64,000 nucleotides of DNA from Flavobacterium aestivum. Lineage in GTDB: Bacteria > Bacteroidota > Bacteroidia > Flavobacteriales > Flavobacteriaceae. The stretch spans positions 1,054,001-1,118,000 of the forward strand of contig NZ_CP113977.2 in NCBI RefSeq assembly GCF_026870175.2. Reading direction: 5' to 3'. Within the stretch, counting starts at the first letter, position 1. The number at the start of each line of letters is the position of its first letter. The notes under the pieces were generated by a model, which worked only from the letters and a program-made list of their open reading frames with translations, made no database searches and had not been told where the DNA came from. The translations under genes were made by a program, and so were the position numbers. Shown here one piece after another: positions 10,645-19,434 of this stretch.

Positions 10645-11058
10645 ATGTTTAAAAATATAGATGAGCTTATAGATGTAAATTTAAAATTACTATATACATC
10701 TAAATCACAATTCATGATGCGAATCAATTTCAAAGATGAATTTGGATATAATCTCAAGAACACTAAGAAGTTTTCTGAAATATTAGACAGTAAAGGTTTG
10801 GTGAGACTAGAATCAAGTCAGGGATTTCGCTGTGATTTAACTGATTTTGGTCGTCATGTATTCGAGAATGGAGGATGGATGAAATACATTTCGACAATAC
10901 AATCATATACTAAATTCAATCCGGTTGCGGATATGAATTCTGAAGTTGAAAAAATAAAACAATTATTTCACAAAAAGCTGATAATTACTAGTTTAGTTGT
11001 GTTGGTATTGTGTTTTCTCATCACACTTTTAACGATAGGACTTTTAAAAGGGTTTTAG
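10645..11058 (+). CDS. Small membrane-anchored protein with winged-helix-like N-terminal half, unknown function
   Basis: 137 residues. The first 90 residues are soluble and read like a winged helix (helix LKNTKKFSEILDSKG, then strand-like LVRLESSQGFRCDLTDFGRHVF). The C-terminal 25 residues (IITSLVVLVLCFLITLLTIGLL) form one transmembrane segment. It stands alone between the protease terminator and the S9 peptidase. I do not recognise a named family; a membrane-tethered regulator is only a guess from shape. Confidence 0.6.
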   Translation: MFKNIDELIDVNLKLLYTSKSQFMMRINFKDEFGYNLKNTKKFSEILDSKGLVRLESSQGFRCDLTDFGRHVFENGGWMKYISTIQSYTKFNPVADMNSEVEKIKQLFHKKLIITSLVVLVLCFLITLLTIGLLKGF

Positions 11059-11145
11059 CATTTTTGATATTCATATTTAATTCAGGTGCCTTATTTTATG
11101 ATATTTTTATATACTGTTATTTATTTAATTTGAAAATTATAATAG

Positions 11146-11153
11146 TACATTTG
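11146..11153 (+). promoter_or_regulatory. -7 promoter element (TACATTTG) for the S9 peptidase
   Basis: Lies 28 nt upstream of the ATG at 11182. A TTTG occurs at 11129-11132, but its 13-nt spacing is short for a -33 element. Confidence 0.55.
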
Positions 11154-11181
11154 AAATCGGAATATAAATATTTATATAATT

Positions 11182-13083
11182 ATGAGAAAAACACTCTTTT
11201 TAATGTTTACTATGATAAGTTTGACCGCAACTGCCCAAAACGTAATGACTCCAGAATTACTGTGGAAGTTAGGACGAATTACCCCATTAGGAGTTTCTAA
11301 AGATGGTAAAAATATAGTTTACAAAGTCTCTACACCTTCTGTAGAAGAGAATAAATCCAATTCAAAATTGTACTCAATTCCAGTAAATGGTGGGAATGCA
11401 GTAGAAATTAAAGACACAAAAGAAATACTTGCAGATAAAAACATTTCCGCTGATGGAAAATTTATTGTTTATAATGAAGAAGTAAAAGAAGCAAAAGTGT
11501 TAGGGAAAGATTATTATCCTAATTTAGAAAAATCAGATGTGCAAATCTACGATGGATTAGATTATCGTCATTGGGACACTTGGAATGTAGGGAAGTTTAA
11601 TCACGTTTTTTATAAAGAAAATAAAGAAGGAGCTGTTGGAATAGACATCCTAAAAGGAGAAAACTTCGATAGTCCACAAAAACCTTTTGGAGGAGATGAA
11701 GATTATATCTGGTCACCAGACAGTAAAAGCATTCTATATGTATGCAAGAAAAAAGCAGGAACTCAATATGCTATTTCTACGGATACAAACATTTATGAGT
11801 ACAATCTTGAAACCGGGAAAACCATCAATAGAACCGAAGGTAATTTTGGATACGATACTGCGCCTCAGTTCTCACCTTCTGGAGATTTAACTTGGTTGCA
11901 AATGAAACGCGATGGTTATGAAGCAGACAAAAACGATTTGATAGTTAGTTTCAAAGGAATGAAAATGAACCTTACGGCTAATTGGGACGGAACAGTAAAT
12001 AGTTTCAAATGGAGCAATGACGGAAGAAAGATCTATTTTACAGCACCAGTTGATGGAACAGTTCAACTTTTTGAGGTTAACTTTCCAGGTTTGACTAAAA
12101 TTGCAGTTACAGTAAGACAAATTACAGATGGTATATTTGATGTACATGATTTGGTTGGCTTTTCTGGAGATGATTTGATTGTTACAAGAACAGATATGAA
12201 TCATGCTGCTGAGATTTTCTCTTATAATCTAAAGAAAAATACATGGAAGCAATTGACTAATGTGAACACTGATACTTACTCAAAATTAGCATTAAGTAAA
12301 ACAGAGAAGCGTTATGTAACTACAACAGATGGTAAAAAAATGTTGGTATGGGTAATATTGCCACCTAATTTTGATGCTACCAAAAAATACCCAACTCTTT
12401 TGTTTTGTCAGGGAGGACCACAATCTCCATTGACACAAGCGTATTCTTTCCGTTGGAATTTTTCATTAATGGCTGCTCAAGGATATGTAGTTGTGGCGCC
12501 AAACCGTCGTGGAATGCAAGGTCATGGAGTAGCATGGAACGAGCAAATCAGTAAAGATTGGGGAGGTCAAGTAATGAATGACTATTTATCTGCAATAGAT
12601 GATGTAGCCAAAGAAAGCTATGTAGATAAAGCTCGTTTAGGTTGTGTTGGTGCTAGTTATGGAGGATATTCTGTGTTTTATTTAGCAGGAATACATAATA
12701 ACAGGTTTAAAACATTTATTGCACATGATGGAGTGTTTAACACTCAAAGTATGTTTGGAACTACAGAAGAAGTTTTCTTTAATAATTGGGATTTTGGTGG
12801 TGCTTATTGGGAGAAAGATAATGCAGCTGCCCAAAAAACATACACTACTTTCAACCCTATAAATTTTGTACAAAATTGGAATACCCCAATATTGATTATA
12901 CAAGGAGGGAATGATTTTAGAGTAGCGATAGGTCAGTCACAAGAAGCTTTTCAAGCAGCTCAACTTCGTGGAATAAAAAGTAGATTTTTGTATTTTCCAG
13001 AAGAAAATCACTGGGTGTTAAAACCTCAAAATGCACAAGTTTGGCAAAAAGAGTTTTACAAATGGTTACAAGAAACTTTGTAA
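11182..13083 (+). CDS. Secreted S9-family prolyl oligopeptidase-type serine peptidase
   Basis: 633 residues. The signal peptide ends about residue 18 (LTATAQ). A beta-propeller of WD40-like strands (about 20-370) gates an alpha/beta hydrolase domain (about 390-633). The catalytic triad reads as Ser492 in GASYGGYS, Asp578 in GGNDFRV and His610 in EENHWVLKP, matching the acylaminoacyl-peptidase/DPP branch. Such enzymes trim peptides in the periplasm. It lies between two other peptidase genes (T9SS metalloprotease upstream, C1 peptidase downstream), suggesting a protein-degrading lifestyle, but each appears to have its own promoter. Confidence 0.92.
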   Translation: MRKTLFLMFTMISLTATAQNVMTPELLWKLGRITPLGVSKDGKNIVYKVSTPSVEENKSNSKLYSIPVNGGNAVEIKDTKEILADKNISADGKFIVYNEEVKEAKVLGKDYYPNLEKSDVQIYDGLDYRHWDTWNVGKFNHVFYKENKEGAVGIDILKGENFDSPQKPFGGDEDYIWSPDSKSILYVCKKKAGTQYAISTDTNIYEYNLETGKTINRTEGNFGYDTAPQFSPSGDLTWLQMKRDGYEADKNDLIVSFKGMKMNLTANWDGTVNSFKWSNDGRKIYFTAPVDGTVQLFEVNFPGLTKIAVTVRQITDGIFDVHDLVGFSGDDLIVTRTDMNHAAEIFSYNLKKNTWKQLTNVNTDTYSKLALSKTEKRYVTTTDGKKMLVWVILPPNFDATKKYPTLLFCQGGPQSPLTQAYSFRWNFSLMAAQGYVVVAPNRRGMQGHGVAWNEQISKDWGGQVMNDYLSAIDDVAKESYVDKARLGCVGASYGGYSVFYLAGIHNNRFKTFIAHDGVFNTQSMFGTTEEVFFNNWDFGGAYWEKDNAAAQKTYTTFNPINFVQNWNTPILIIQGGNDFRVAIGQSQEAFQAAQLRGIKSRFLYFPEENHWVLKPQNAQVWQKEFYKWLQETL

Positions 13084-13129
13084 AACCTCAATATATTAAT
13101 ATTTAAGAAATCAATATGTAACAAAAAAA

Positions 13130-13137
13130 TAACTTTG
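13130..13137 (+). promoter_or_regulatory. -7 promoter element (TAACTTTG) for the C1 peptidase
   Basis: TAnnTTTG match 32 nt before the ATG at 13170; the S9 gene ends at 13083 without a clear terminator. Confidence 0.55.
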
Positions 13138-13169
13138 ATTACATATTGTAAAACAAAAACATATTTAAG

Positions 13170-14366
13170 ATGTACAAATTTCCAATTAAATCGCTTTTTA
13201 TTGCAACAACTCTAGTTGTTGGTGTAAATACAATGACGGCCCAAGACGGATTAGTCAATTCTCTAAAAGTAAACGCTAGTGAGAAAAGTGTAGAAAGTTT
13301 TAAGTTTACAGATGTAATCAATCTTGCAAACACTTCTATAAAGAATCAAGGATCTTCAGGGACTTGTTGGAGTTATACTACCAATTCATTTCTAGAATCT
13401 GAAATGATTAGAATAGGGAAACAACCTGTTGAGCTTTCCCAAATTTTTTCGGCTAGAAATGCTTATGTAGAAAAAGGAAAAAATTATGTGCGTATGCATG
13501 GAGCCGTAACACTTGGTGATGGTGGAGAATTGCATGATGTTATTAATATGTACAGAAAATATGGTGCAGTTCCTCAAGAAATATATACTGGATTAAATTA
13601 CGGTACAAACAAAAACAAGTTTGCTGAAATGTCAGCTTTAACTGAAGCTATGTTGGCGGCAGTTGTGAAGAATCCAAATGGGGAACTAACTCCAAATTGG
13701 GAAAAAGCCTATGCAGCTGTTATTGATTCTTATTTAGGTCAAGTTCCGGAAAATTTTACGTATAAAGGAAAAAGTTATACTCCTAAAAGTTTCGCAAAAG
13801 AAATAGTAGGGATTAATCCAGATGAGTATGTTGAGTTTGCTTCTTATTCAAATGAGCCATATTATGAAAAAACAATGATGATGGTTCCGGACAACTGGGC
13901 TTTTAGTTTGGTTTATAATGTGAAAATGAACGATATGACAACGATCATCGATAACGCATTAAGAAACGGTTATACAGTTGCTTGGGCGTCTGATGTGAGT
14001 GAAAAGAGCTTTAGTTGGAAAAATGGTATAGCTTATGTTCCAACAAAAAAGTTTGACGAAATGAACGGTGAAGAAAAAGAAAACATGTTCAACGGTCCAA
14101 AACAAGAACTTGAAATCACTGATGAATTGCGCCAGAAAGCATTTGACAACTACCAAACTACAGATGATCATGCAATGCATATTGTTGGAATTGCTAAAGA
14201 TCAAATGGGTAAAGAGTATTATATCGTGAAAAATTCTTGGGGAGCAACAAATGACTATAAAGGTTATTTATACGTGACTAAGAATTTTGTAAAATACAAA
14301 ACCACTTCTCTGATGGTAAATAAAGGTGGTGTTCCAGCTGATATCGCTAAGAAAATAGGAGCTTAG
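13170..14366 (+). CDS. C1 cysteine aminopeptidase, bleomycin hydrolase/PepC type, exported
   Basis: 398 residues. The signal peptide ends near TMTAQ. The papain-like triad is in PepC order: Cys66 in GSSGTCWSY, His337 in DDHAMHIVG and Asn355 in VKNSWG. The very late His and the long insert between Cys and His (FSARNAYVEKG, then FVLEGDGG-like and DELRQKAFDNYQT) match bleomycin hydrolase. Cytosolic PepC lacks a signal peptide, so the export signal here is typical of the Bacteroidota subgroup. It degrades peptides N-terminally. A strong terminator follows. Confidence 0.9.
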   Translation: MYKFPIKSLFIATTLVVGVNTMTAQDGLVNSLKVNASEKSVESFKFTDVINLANTSIKNQGSSGTCWSYTTNSFLESEMIRIGKQPVELSQIFSARNAYVEKGKNYVRMHGAVTLGDGGELHDVINMYRKYGAVPQEIYTGLNYGTNKNKFAEMSALTEAMLAAVVKNPNGELTPNWEKAYAAVIDSYLGQVPENFTYKGKSYTPKSFAKEIVGINPDEYVEFASYSNEPYYEKTMMMVPDNWAFSLVYNVKMNDMTTIIDNALRNGYTVAWASDVSEKSFSWKNGIAYVPTKKFDEMNGEEKENMFNGPKQELEITDELRQKAFDNYQTTDDHAMHIVGIAKDQMGKEYYIVKNSWGATNDYKGYLYVTKNFVKYKTTSLMVNKGGVPADIAKKIGA

Positions 14367-14393
14367 TTAAATCTAAGTCTATAATAACAACAG

Positions 14394-14422
14394 AAACCTC
14401 ACGTCATTGTGAGGTTTTTGTT
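14394..14422 (+). terminator. Intrinsic terminator of the C1 peptidase gene
   Basis: AAACCTCAC (14394-14402) pairs with GTGAGGTTT (14409-14417), followed by a T-rich tail. Confidence 0.88.
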
Positions 14423-14501
14423 TATAATCCTAATTTGAGCTTAGGTAGAGTTTTTAATGAAGTCTACTTAAGAATCTAATTCCATTCATTTTTGTAATTC
14501 T

Positions 14502-14509
14502 TATCTTTG
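14502..14509 (+). promoter_or_regulatory. -7 promoter element (TATCTTTG) for the hybrid histidine kinase
   Basis: Ends 4 nt before the ATG at 14514, implying a very short or absent leader. Confidence 0.6.
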
Positions 14510-14513
14510 AAAG

Positions 14514-16955
14514 ATGAACAATAAAAAAAGCTATATTCCTATAAAAGTCTTAATCAGCTATCTGGTTTTGGCTGCATTGTTTGTTGGTGTAAGCTGGTTT
14601 TTATATTCTGAAAACAGAGGTTTTTCTGAGACAGAGAGTAAAGCTGCCAAGGAGAATAATAAGATTTTAAAAGTTAGTAATTTACTTTCGAATATATATA
14701 AAACCGAAAGTTTAGCTAGAATAACGATTCAATCGGATTCAGAAAAGGATTTTAAAAATTATATTTCCAAGACAGATTCCTTAAAAGTGGAGATTGATTC
14801 TTTAAAACTATTGGTCACTACTCAATATCAGATTACATTATTGGATAGTGTGAAGCTTTTATTATCCAAAAAAACAAATAATATAAAGGAGCTTAAAAGC
14901 ATAAAAAATAAATCAAATGATGAAGCGGCACTCAAAAAAGCCATTAATGATTTGACAAAAATGGAATCGTCGCTTAGAAAACTCCAGTTGGAAGATTTTA
15001 TCAGACATCCGGAAGAATTGGGGAATTATCAGCGAAACGTCCTTAAAAAATATGTTGCTTATCTAAACGAAAATATTCCAGATGATAGTACAAATACATT
15101 AAGTAAAAAAGAATCGGATTCGATTATAACGGTATCAAAAACCTTACTTAATGCGGTTAAAAATGCAACTTTAAAAAAGAAGTATACATTAAATTTTGAA
15201 GAAAATAAGTTGCTTCAAAATGAACTTTTAATTTCAGATCAACTAAGGAAAGTTTTGAGTATTATCGAAACAGAAATCATTAGAAATACAACAAGAAACT
15301 ATCTGGAAAAAGAAAGGTCATTAAAACGGAATAATCAAATCGTTACTATAGCGGCAATACTTGGATTGTTCTCAACTTTGTTTTTTTTAATTTTAATCCT
15401 AAATGATTTTTCTAAAACGCAATCCTATAAAAAGCAACTTGAGGAAGCCAACAGTACAACTAAAAAATTGCTCAGAAATCGTGAACAGCTTATCTCTACA
15501 GTAAGCCATGATCTAAAAACACCATTAAATACAATTGTAGGGTATACTGAGCTTTTAGGGAATTCTGAATTGACAAAAAAGCAATTGTATTTTGCAAAAA
15601 ACATAAAAGGTTCTTCCGAATACATCACAAAGTTGATTCAGGATTTACTTGATTTTACACAAATTGAAGCAGGAAAAATAACGATTGAGAAACTTCCTTT
15701 TTCTTTGTATGACGTTATTAACGAAGTAGCGAAAAGTATTCAATCTGTGTATGAACAAAAGCCAATCCATCTTTCGATTGACATTGAGGAGGTTTTTCAA
15801 AATAAAATTATAGGAGATCCATTCCGATTACGGCAAATAGTTACGAATATAATAGGCAACGCCTTTAAATTTACCTCCGAAGGATTTATTAGGATTGAAG
15901 TAAAGGCCAATATTGAAAACCATTTTATTACAATCAAAATCGAAGATTCTGGAATAGGAATACAAGAAGATAAACAACAATTAATTTTTGAAGAATTTAC
16001 TCAAGCCAATAAAAATATTGAGAAAATATACGGAGGGACAGGTTTAGGGCTTACAATTTCAAAAAAAATGGTTGAAATTTTAGGTGGTAAATTGAGTTTA
16101 AAGAGTGTTTATGGAAAAGGAAGTATTTTTGAAATTCAACTTCCATTGTTGTTTGATTCATCTCCTTCTTCTGCTTCAAAAAATCCTGTAATCGATCATT
16201 CCAGTAATAAGCTGACAGCCGTTGTTGTTGATGATGATATTAATTTGCTGAACTTGACGACCGAAATTTTGCACCAGAATAATTTTAAAGTTTTGTCTTT
16301 TAGCAATGCTTTGGCTGCACTTGAAGCACTAGAAAACAACCCGTTTGATTTTATAATTACCGATATTCAAATGCCTGAAATAGACGGATTTCTATTTTTG
16401 AAAAAATTAAAAGAGTCAACTATAATAAATTTTGACAAAAAACCAGTTATAGCAATGACTGGAAGAACAGATTTGGAAAGGGAAATTTATATAAAAGCAG
16501 GATTTGCAGATGTGATACGAAAACCATATTCTCCAAAAATATTGCTGGAAATTATAGATTCAATTTTGAATAATAATGAGTCACACACATCTACTAATCA
16601 TGCAATAGAGCAAGGAGAGGATTCAACAAAAAAATATTCGTTAACTTCTTTGAAATTATTTTTATCAAATGAAGAGGGAGCTTTGAAAGAGCTTTTGTTA
16701 CCTTTTATAACATCTACAAAAGAAAATTTAGTAGTATTAGAAGATGGTATTTCTGAAAAAGATATTTTAAAAGTAAGAGAGACTGCTCATAGAATGGGAC
16801 CAATGTTTAAACAGATTGAAGCTCATGAAATTGTCCAAATCTTAAGTGATTTGGAGCTTAAGGAATCTTCATTTGAGGAATTGGGTGTTAAATTCAAAAT
16901 TTTGAAGACAGCAATTGTATCGCTTTTTCTGCTTTTAGAAAAAGAACTAAACTAA
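14514..16955 (+). CDS. Hybrid sensor histidine kinase with receiver and Hpt-like domains
   Basis: 813 residues. Two membrane segments (about 11-31 and 278-299) flank a long helical sensor region. HisKA follows with the H-box TVSHDLKTPLNT (His332), then HATPase_c (N box IIGNAFKF, G boxes EDSGIGIQ and YGGTGLGLTIS). A receiver domain has DD at its start and the phospho-Asp in ITDIQMPEIDGF (Asp617). A C-terminal four-helix region with ETAHRMGPMFKQI (His759) looks like an Hpt domain. It can therefore run a His-Asp-His relay. Its stop overlaps the stop of the sigma-54 response regulator on the other strand, the obvious partner. Confidence 0.92.
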   Translation: MNNKKSYIPIKVLISYLVLAALFVGVSWFLYSENRGFSETESKAAKENNKILKVSNLLSNIYKTESLARITIQSDSEKDFKNYISKTDSLKVEIDSLKLLVTTQYQITLLDSVKLLLSKKTNNIKELKSIKNKSNDEAALKKAINDLTKMESSLRKLQLEDFIRHPEELGNYQRNVLKKYVAYLNENIPDDSTNTLSKKESDSIITVSKTLLNAVKNATLKKKYTLNFEENKLLQNELLISDQLRKVLSIIETEIIRNTTRNYLEKERSLKRNNQIVTIAAILGLFSTLFFLILILNDFSKTQSYKKQLEEANSTTKKLLRNREQLISTVSHDLKTPLNTIVGYTELLGNSELTKKQLYFAKNIKGSSEYITKLIQDLLDFTQIEAGKITIEKLPFSLYDVINEVAKSIQSVYEQKPIHLSIDIEEVFQNKIIGDPFRLRQIVTNIIGNAFKFTSEGFIRIEVKANIENHFITIKIEDSGIGIQEDKQQLIFEEFTQANKNIEKIYGGTGLGLTISKKMVEILGGKLSLKSVYGKGSIFEIQLPLLFDSSPSSASKNPVIDHSSNKLTAVVVDDDINLLNLTTEILHQNNFKVLSFSNALAALEALENNPFDFIITDIQMPEIDGFLFLKKLKESTIINFDKKPVIAMTGRTDLEREIYIKAGFADVIRKPYSPKILLEIIDSILNNNESHTSTNHAIEQGEDSTKKYSLTSLKLFLSNEEGALKELLLPFITSTKENLVVLEDGISEKDILKVRETAHRMGPMFKQIEAHEIVQILSDLELKESSFEELGVKFKILKTAIVSLFLLLEKELN

Positions 16956-18289
16956 TTGATATCGTACTGTTTTAATTTATTATATAATGTTTTTCTGTTT
17001 ATTTTGAGCAATTTAGCTGCTTCAGATTTGTTGTTTTTTGCTTGTTCTAAGGCATTCAAAATGGCTTCTTTTTCATTTTCAAACAAAGAAAAATCATTAG
17101 CAGTTCTGTTTTCTGCTTGAAAAACTTCAATTGGGAGCGTGTTTTTTTCAATAAAATCACCTTGGGATAATAGGGTGGCTCTCTTAATAACATTTTGGAG
17201 TTCTCTTAAATTTCCAGGCCATCTGTAATTTTCAAAAATAGTCACCACTTCTGGGGAAAACCCAATAATGCTTTTATTTAATTGTTGATTTGCTTTGTCA
17301 AGAAAGAAATCTGCAAAAATCATTAAATCTTCATTCCTTTCATTCAGAGAAGGTGATTGAATTGAGAATTCATTGATTCTGTGGTATAGGTCTTCACGAA
17401 AGGTTCCTTTCTTTACGGCTTCTCTTAAGTCTTCATTCGTTGCAGTAATTATTCGGATATCAACATTGATTTCTTTATTACTTCCTACAGGTTTTATTTT
17501 TCTTTCCTGTAAAGCTCTTAAGAGCTGAATTTGGTTTTCATAAGAAAGATTGCCTATCTCATCAAGGAAAAGGGTTCCTTTATTAGCGGCCTCAAAGCAA
17601 CCAACTTTGTCATTTATAGCTCCAGTAAAAGAACCTTTTATATGACCAAAAAACTCACTGGCAGCCAATTCTTTTGGAATGGCTCCACAATCAACAGCTA
17701 TGAAATTGTTGTTTTTTCTAGAGCTATTTTTATGAATGCTTTTTGCAATAACTTCTTTTCCCGTTCCGCTTTCGCCAATAATTAAAACGGACATGTCAGT
17801 TGGACTTACAAGTTTAATGTATTCTGCTAATTTTTTTGAAGCGGCAGAAATTCCTAAAACAGTTTCTTCATCTGCAGTCTTTGTTTTGTTATTGTTGTTT
17901 GGAATGGTTTCATTCGTCAAATTGGCATTAGGAATTTGCAGTGTATTAGCAATAACAAGCAAAACTTCTTCTGGATTAAATGGTTTAGAAATATAATCTG
18001 CAGCGCCATTTTTTATGGCTTTTACGGCAGTATTAACATCAGAATAACCAGTCATTAGAATAACCGGAATGGTAGGGTATGAGCTTTTAAATTCAGACAT
18101 AAGTTGAATTCCATCGTAATTAGGAAGTCTTAAATCTGTAATTATAAGATCAAAATTTTGATTTTTGATTTTAATTTTTGCTTCTTCTGCTGTAAAAGCA
18201 GTCGTAACAGAATAAGATTTTTTTACGAGAAAATTTTCCAACATCTTGCAAAAGGAAACATCATCTTCTATCAATAAAATTTTTGACAT
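16952..18289 (-). CDS. Sigma-54-dependent response regulator, NtrC/AtoC type
   Basis: 445 residues. Receiver domain with Asp52 in IITDLRLPNYDG; AAA+ domain with Walker A GESGTGKE (172-179), a GSFTGA loop (219-224; usual form GAFTGA) that contacts sigma-54, and GTLFLDEIG Walker B; then a Fis-type HTH (about 405-443, NKSEAAKLLKINRKTLYNKL). It activates sigma-54 promoters when phosphorylated. It overlaps the hybrid kinase gene tail-to-tail by 4 bp. Two PepSY-like genes lie just upstream on the same strand with a sigma-54-like site before them (19105-19121), making them candidate targets. Confidence 0.93.
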   Translation of the reverse strand: MSKILLIEDDVSFCKMLENFLVKKSYSVTTAFTAEEAKIKIKNQNFDLIITDLRLPNYDGIQLMSEFKSSYPTIPVILMTGYSDVNTAVKAIKNGAADYISKPFNPEEVLLVIANTLQIPNANLTNETIPNNNNKTKTADEETVLGISAASKKLAEYIKLVSPTDMSVLIIGESGTGKEVIAKSIHKNSSRKNNNFIAVDCGAIPKELAASEFFGHIKGSFTGAINDKVGCFEAANKGTLFLDEIGNLSYENQIQLLRALQERKIKPVGSNKEINVDIRIITATNEDLREAVKKGTFREDLYHRINEFSIQSPSLNERNEDLMIFADFFLDKANQQLNKSIIGFSPEVVTIFENYRWPGNLRELQNVIKRATLLSQGDFIEKNTLPIEVFQAENRTANDFSLFENEKEAILNALEQAKNNKSEAAKLLKINRKTLYNKLKQYDIN

Positions 18290-18348
18290 GGGTATAACTT
18301 TATTTGCTAAAGTAAAGTTATTAAAATTAGTTATTCATAATAAACTTA

Positions 18349-18389
18349 TAAAAAAAGAGGAGAGAGATTCAATTAATCTCTCTCCTCTT
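18349..18389 (-). terminator. Strong intrinsic terminator after the PepSY-like pair
   Basis: A perfect 15-bp stem (18355-18369 with 18375-18389) is followed on the minus strand by six Ts. Confidence 0.9.
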
Positions 18390-18415
18390 CAGTCTGAATG
18401 ATAGATTTCTCCAAC

Positions 18416-18712
18416 TTATTTTTTTGTTAGGTTACCAGTTGCATCTGTGTAAACAGTAGATTTCTGGTCACCAACTTTTATATCAAGTTTGTATTCTTTT
18501 TTTTCATTGATATAAGCTTTTTCAATAACCGCTTCAGGGTTAGCAGTTTTTATGGCTAACATTACGGAACTTGGTACTTCTTCTAATTTGATTTCTGTGT
18601 ATTTTTCTTCAGTTGTTTGTGCTTTAACAATTGTTTTTGTGGCTACAGAAGTTTGTGCAAATGTGGAGAAACTTCCCAAAATGATTGCTGCTGATAAGAT
18701 TAATTTTTTCAT
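18416..18712 (-). CDS. Small exported PepSY-like protein (copy 2 of a tandem pair)
   Basis: 98 residues: signal peptide (MKKLILSAAIILGSFSTFAQ) then a single PepSY-like alpha/beta unit (EKYTEIKLEEVPSSVMLAIKTANPEAVIEKAYINEKKEYKLDIKVG in overall layout). It is a clear paralogue of the gene at 18761-19072, sharing the AYINEKKEYKL core and the YxDAxGN ending. PepSY-like units are thought to bind or inhibit periplasmic partners; no partner is known. It sits next to a two-component system and is separated from its paralogue by 48 nt, so the two are likely one transcript. Confidence 0.8.
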   Translation of the reverse strand: MKKLILSAAIILGSFSTFAQTSVATKTIVKAQTTEEKYTEIKLEEVPSSVMLAIKTANPEAVIEKAYINEKKEYKLDIKVGDQKSTVYTDATGNLTKK

Positions 18713-18760
18713 GATAATTGTTTTTTTAAATGATTTAATAGAGTTGTTTGTTTTGTATGA

Positions 18761-19072
18761 TTATTTTTTTATCCAGTTTCCAGAGGCATCGGCATATAGG
18801 GCTCCTGCTTTTTCGCCAACTTTGATTTCTAGTTTGTATTCTTTTTTCTCGTTTATATAAGCTTTGTCAATTATAGCAGTTGGATACGCTTTTACTAATG
18901 CTTTTTTTACTGTTTCTGGTACTTCTTCAACTTTAATCTCAGTATATTTTTCTTGAATAGTTTGAGTTGTTTGTTCAGCTTTTGCTTGTTCCGTTTTTGG
19001 TTGAATAGATTGTTGTGCGAATGTTGATAAACTTCCTAAAAGGATTGCGGCTGATAAGATTAATTTTTTCAT
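18761..19072 (-). CDS. Small exported PepSY-like protein (copy 1 of a tandem pair)
   Basis: 103 residues with a near-identical signal peptide to its neighbour (MKKLILSAAILLGSLSTFAQ) and the same fold-defining strand order (YTEIKVEEVPETV, KAYPTAIIDKAYINEKKEYKLEIKVG). A Gln/Thr/Lys-rich linker follows the signal. It is first in the pair and is preceded by a candidate sigma-54 promoter. The high similarity suggests recent tandem duplication. Confidence 0.8.
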   Translation of the reverse strand: MKKLILSAAILLGSLSTFAQQSIQPKTEQAKAEQTTQTIQEKYTEIKVEEVPETVKKALVKAYPTAIIDKAYINEKKEYKLEIKVGEKAGALYADASGNWIKK

Positions 19073-19104
19073 AGTAATAGGTTTTTTAATTTTTACATTT
19101 TACT

Positions 19105-19121
19105 TAATGAAATTATTATGC
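19105..19121 (-). promoter_or_regulatory. Sigma-54-like promoter upstream of the PepSY pair
   Basis: Minus strand reads TTGGCATAATAATTTCA. Against YTGGCACGRNNNTTGCW it keeps the full TTGGCA -24 block and TTnCA of the -12 block at the right spacing, but has T instead of the important G in the -12 GC pair. It lies about 33-50 nt before the ATG at 19072. Placement beside a sigma-54 activator gene raises its interest; the -12 mismatch lowers confidence. Confidence 0.35.
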
Positions 19122-19263
19122 CAACTTATTTAATTTGTTTCTTATTTGTATAGTATGTTGATTTGTAGATGTTTGCAAAAATGTTTGAAATTTTAGATTC
19201 ACAAAAAGTGTGTATTTTGTAATAGCAATTGGGTAAATTTTACACACTTTTTTCAGATTGCAA

Positions 19264-19297
19264 CAAAAAAAGCCTTACGGTTGTGTAAGACTTTTTG
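19264..19297 (-). terminator. Possible weak hairpin terminator
   Basis: AAGcCTTAC pairs with GTAAGaCTT with one mismatch and has A/T runs on both sides. It lies between accC and the PepSY pair. Confidence 0.4.
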
Positions 19298-19394
19298 ATT
19301 TATCGGGACTTAATTGTCTTTTTGTTTACAAATGATTTTAATCTACGACTGTGAAAAGGATTACTTTATCAATTTTTTTGTTCAGCTAAGGGCA

Positions 19395-19427
19395 AAAAAA
19401 ATCCCATTCATTCGAATGGGATTTTTT
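19395..19427. terminator. Bidirectional terminator after accC
   Basis: CCCATTC (19403-19409) pairs with GAATGGG (19414-19420), extended by A and T runs on both sides; it ends the accBC unit on the minus strand. Confidence 0.85.
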
Positions 19428-19434
19428 ATTTGAT

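Larger units (their letters stand above)
19073..19434. other. Intergenic region: candidate sigma-54 site and two terminators
   Basis: This 362-nt gap holds a sigma-54-like element on the minus strand (19105-19121) and two hairpin terminators (19264-19297, 19395-19427). No open frame of note was seen in it. Confidence 0.6.

Noticed and set aside
11010..11300. Open frame of 96 codons between the small membrane protein and the S9 peptidase
   Set aside because: It overlaps the S9 gene start and the end of its neighbour in other frames and spans the promoter.
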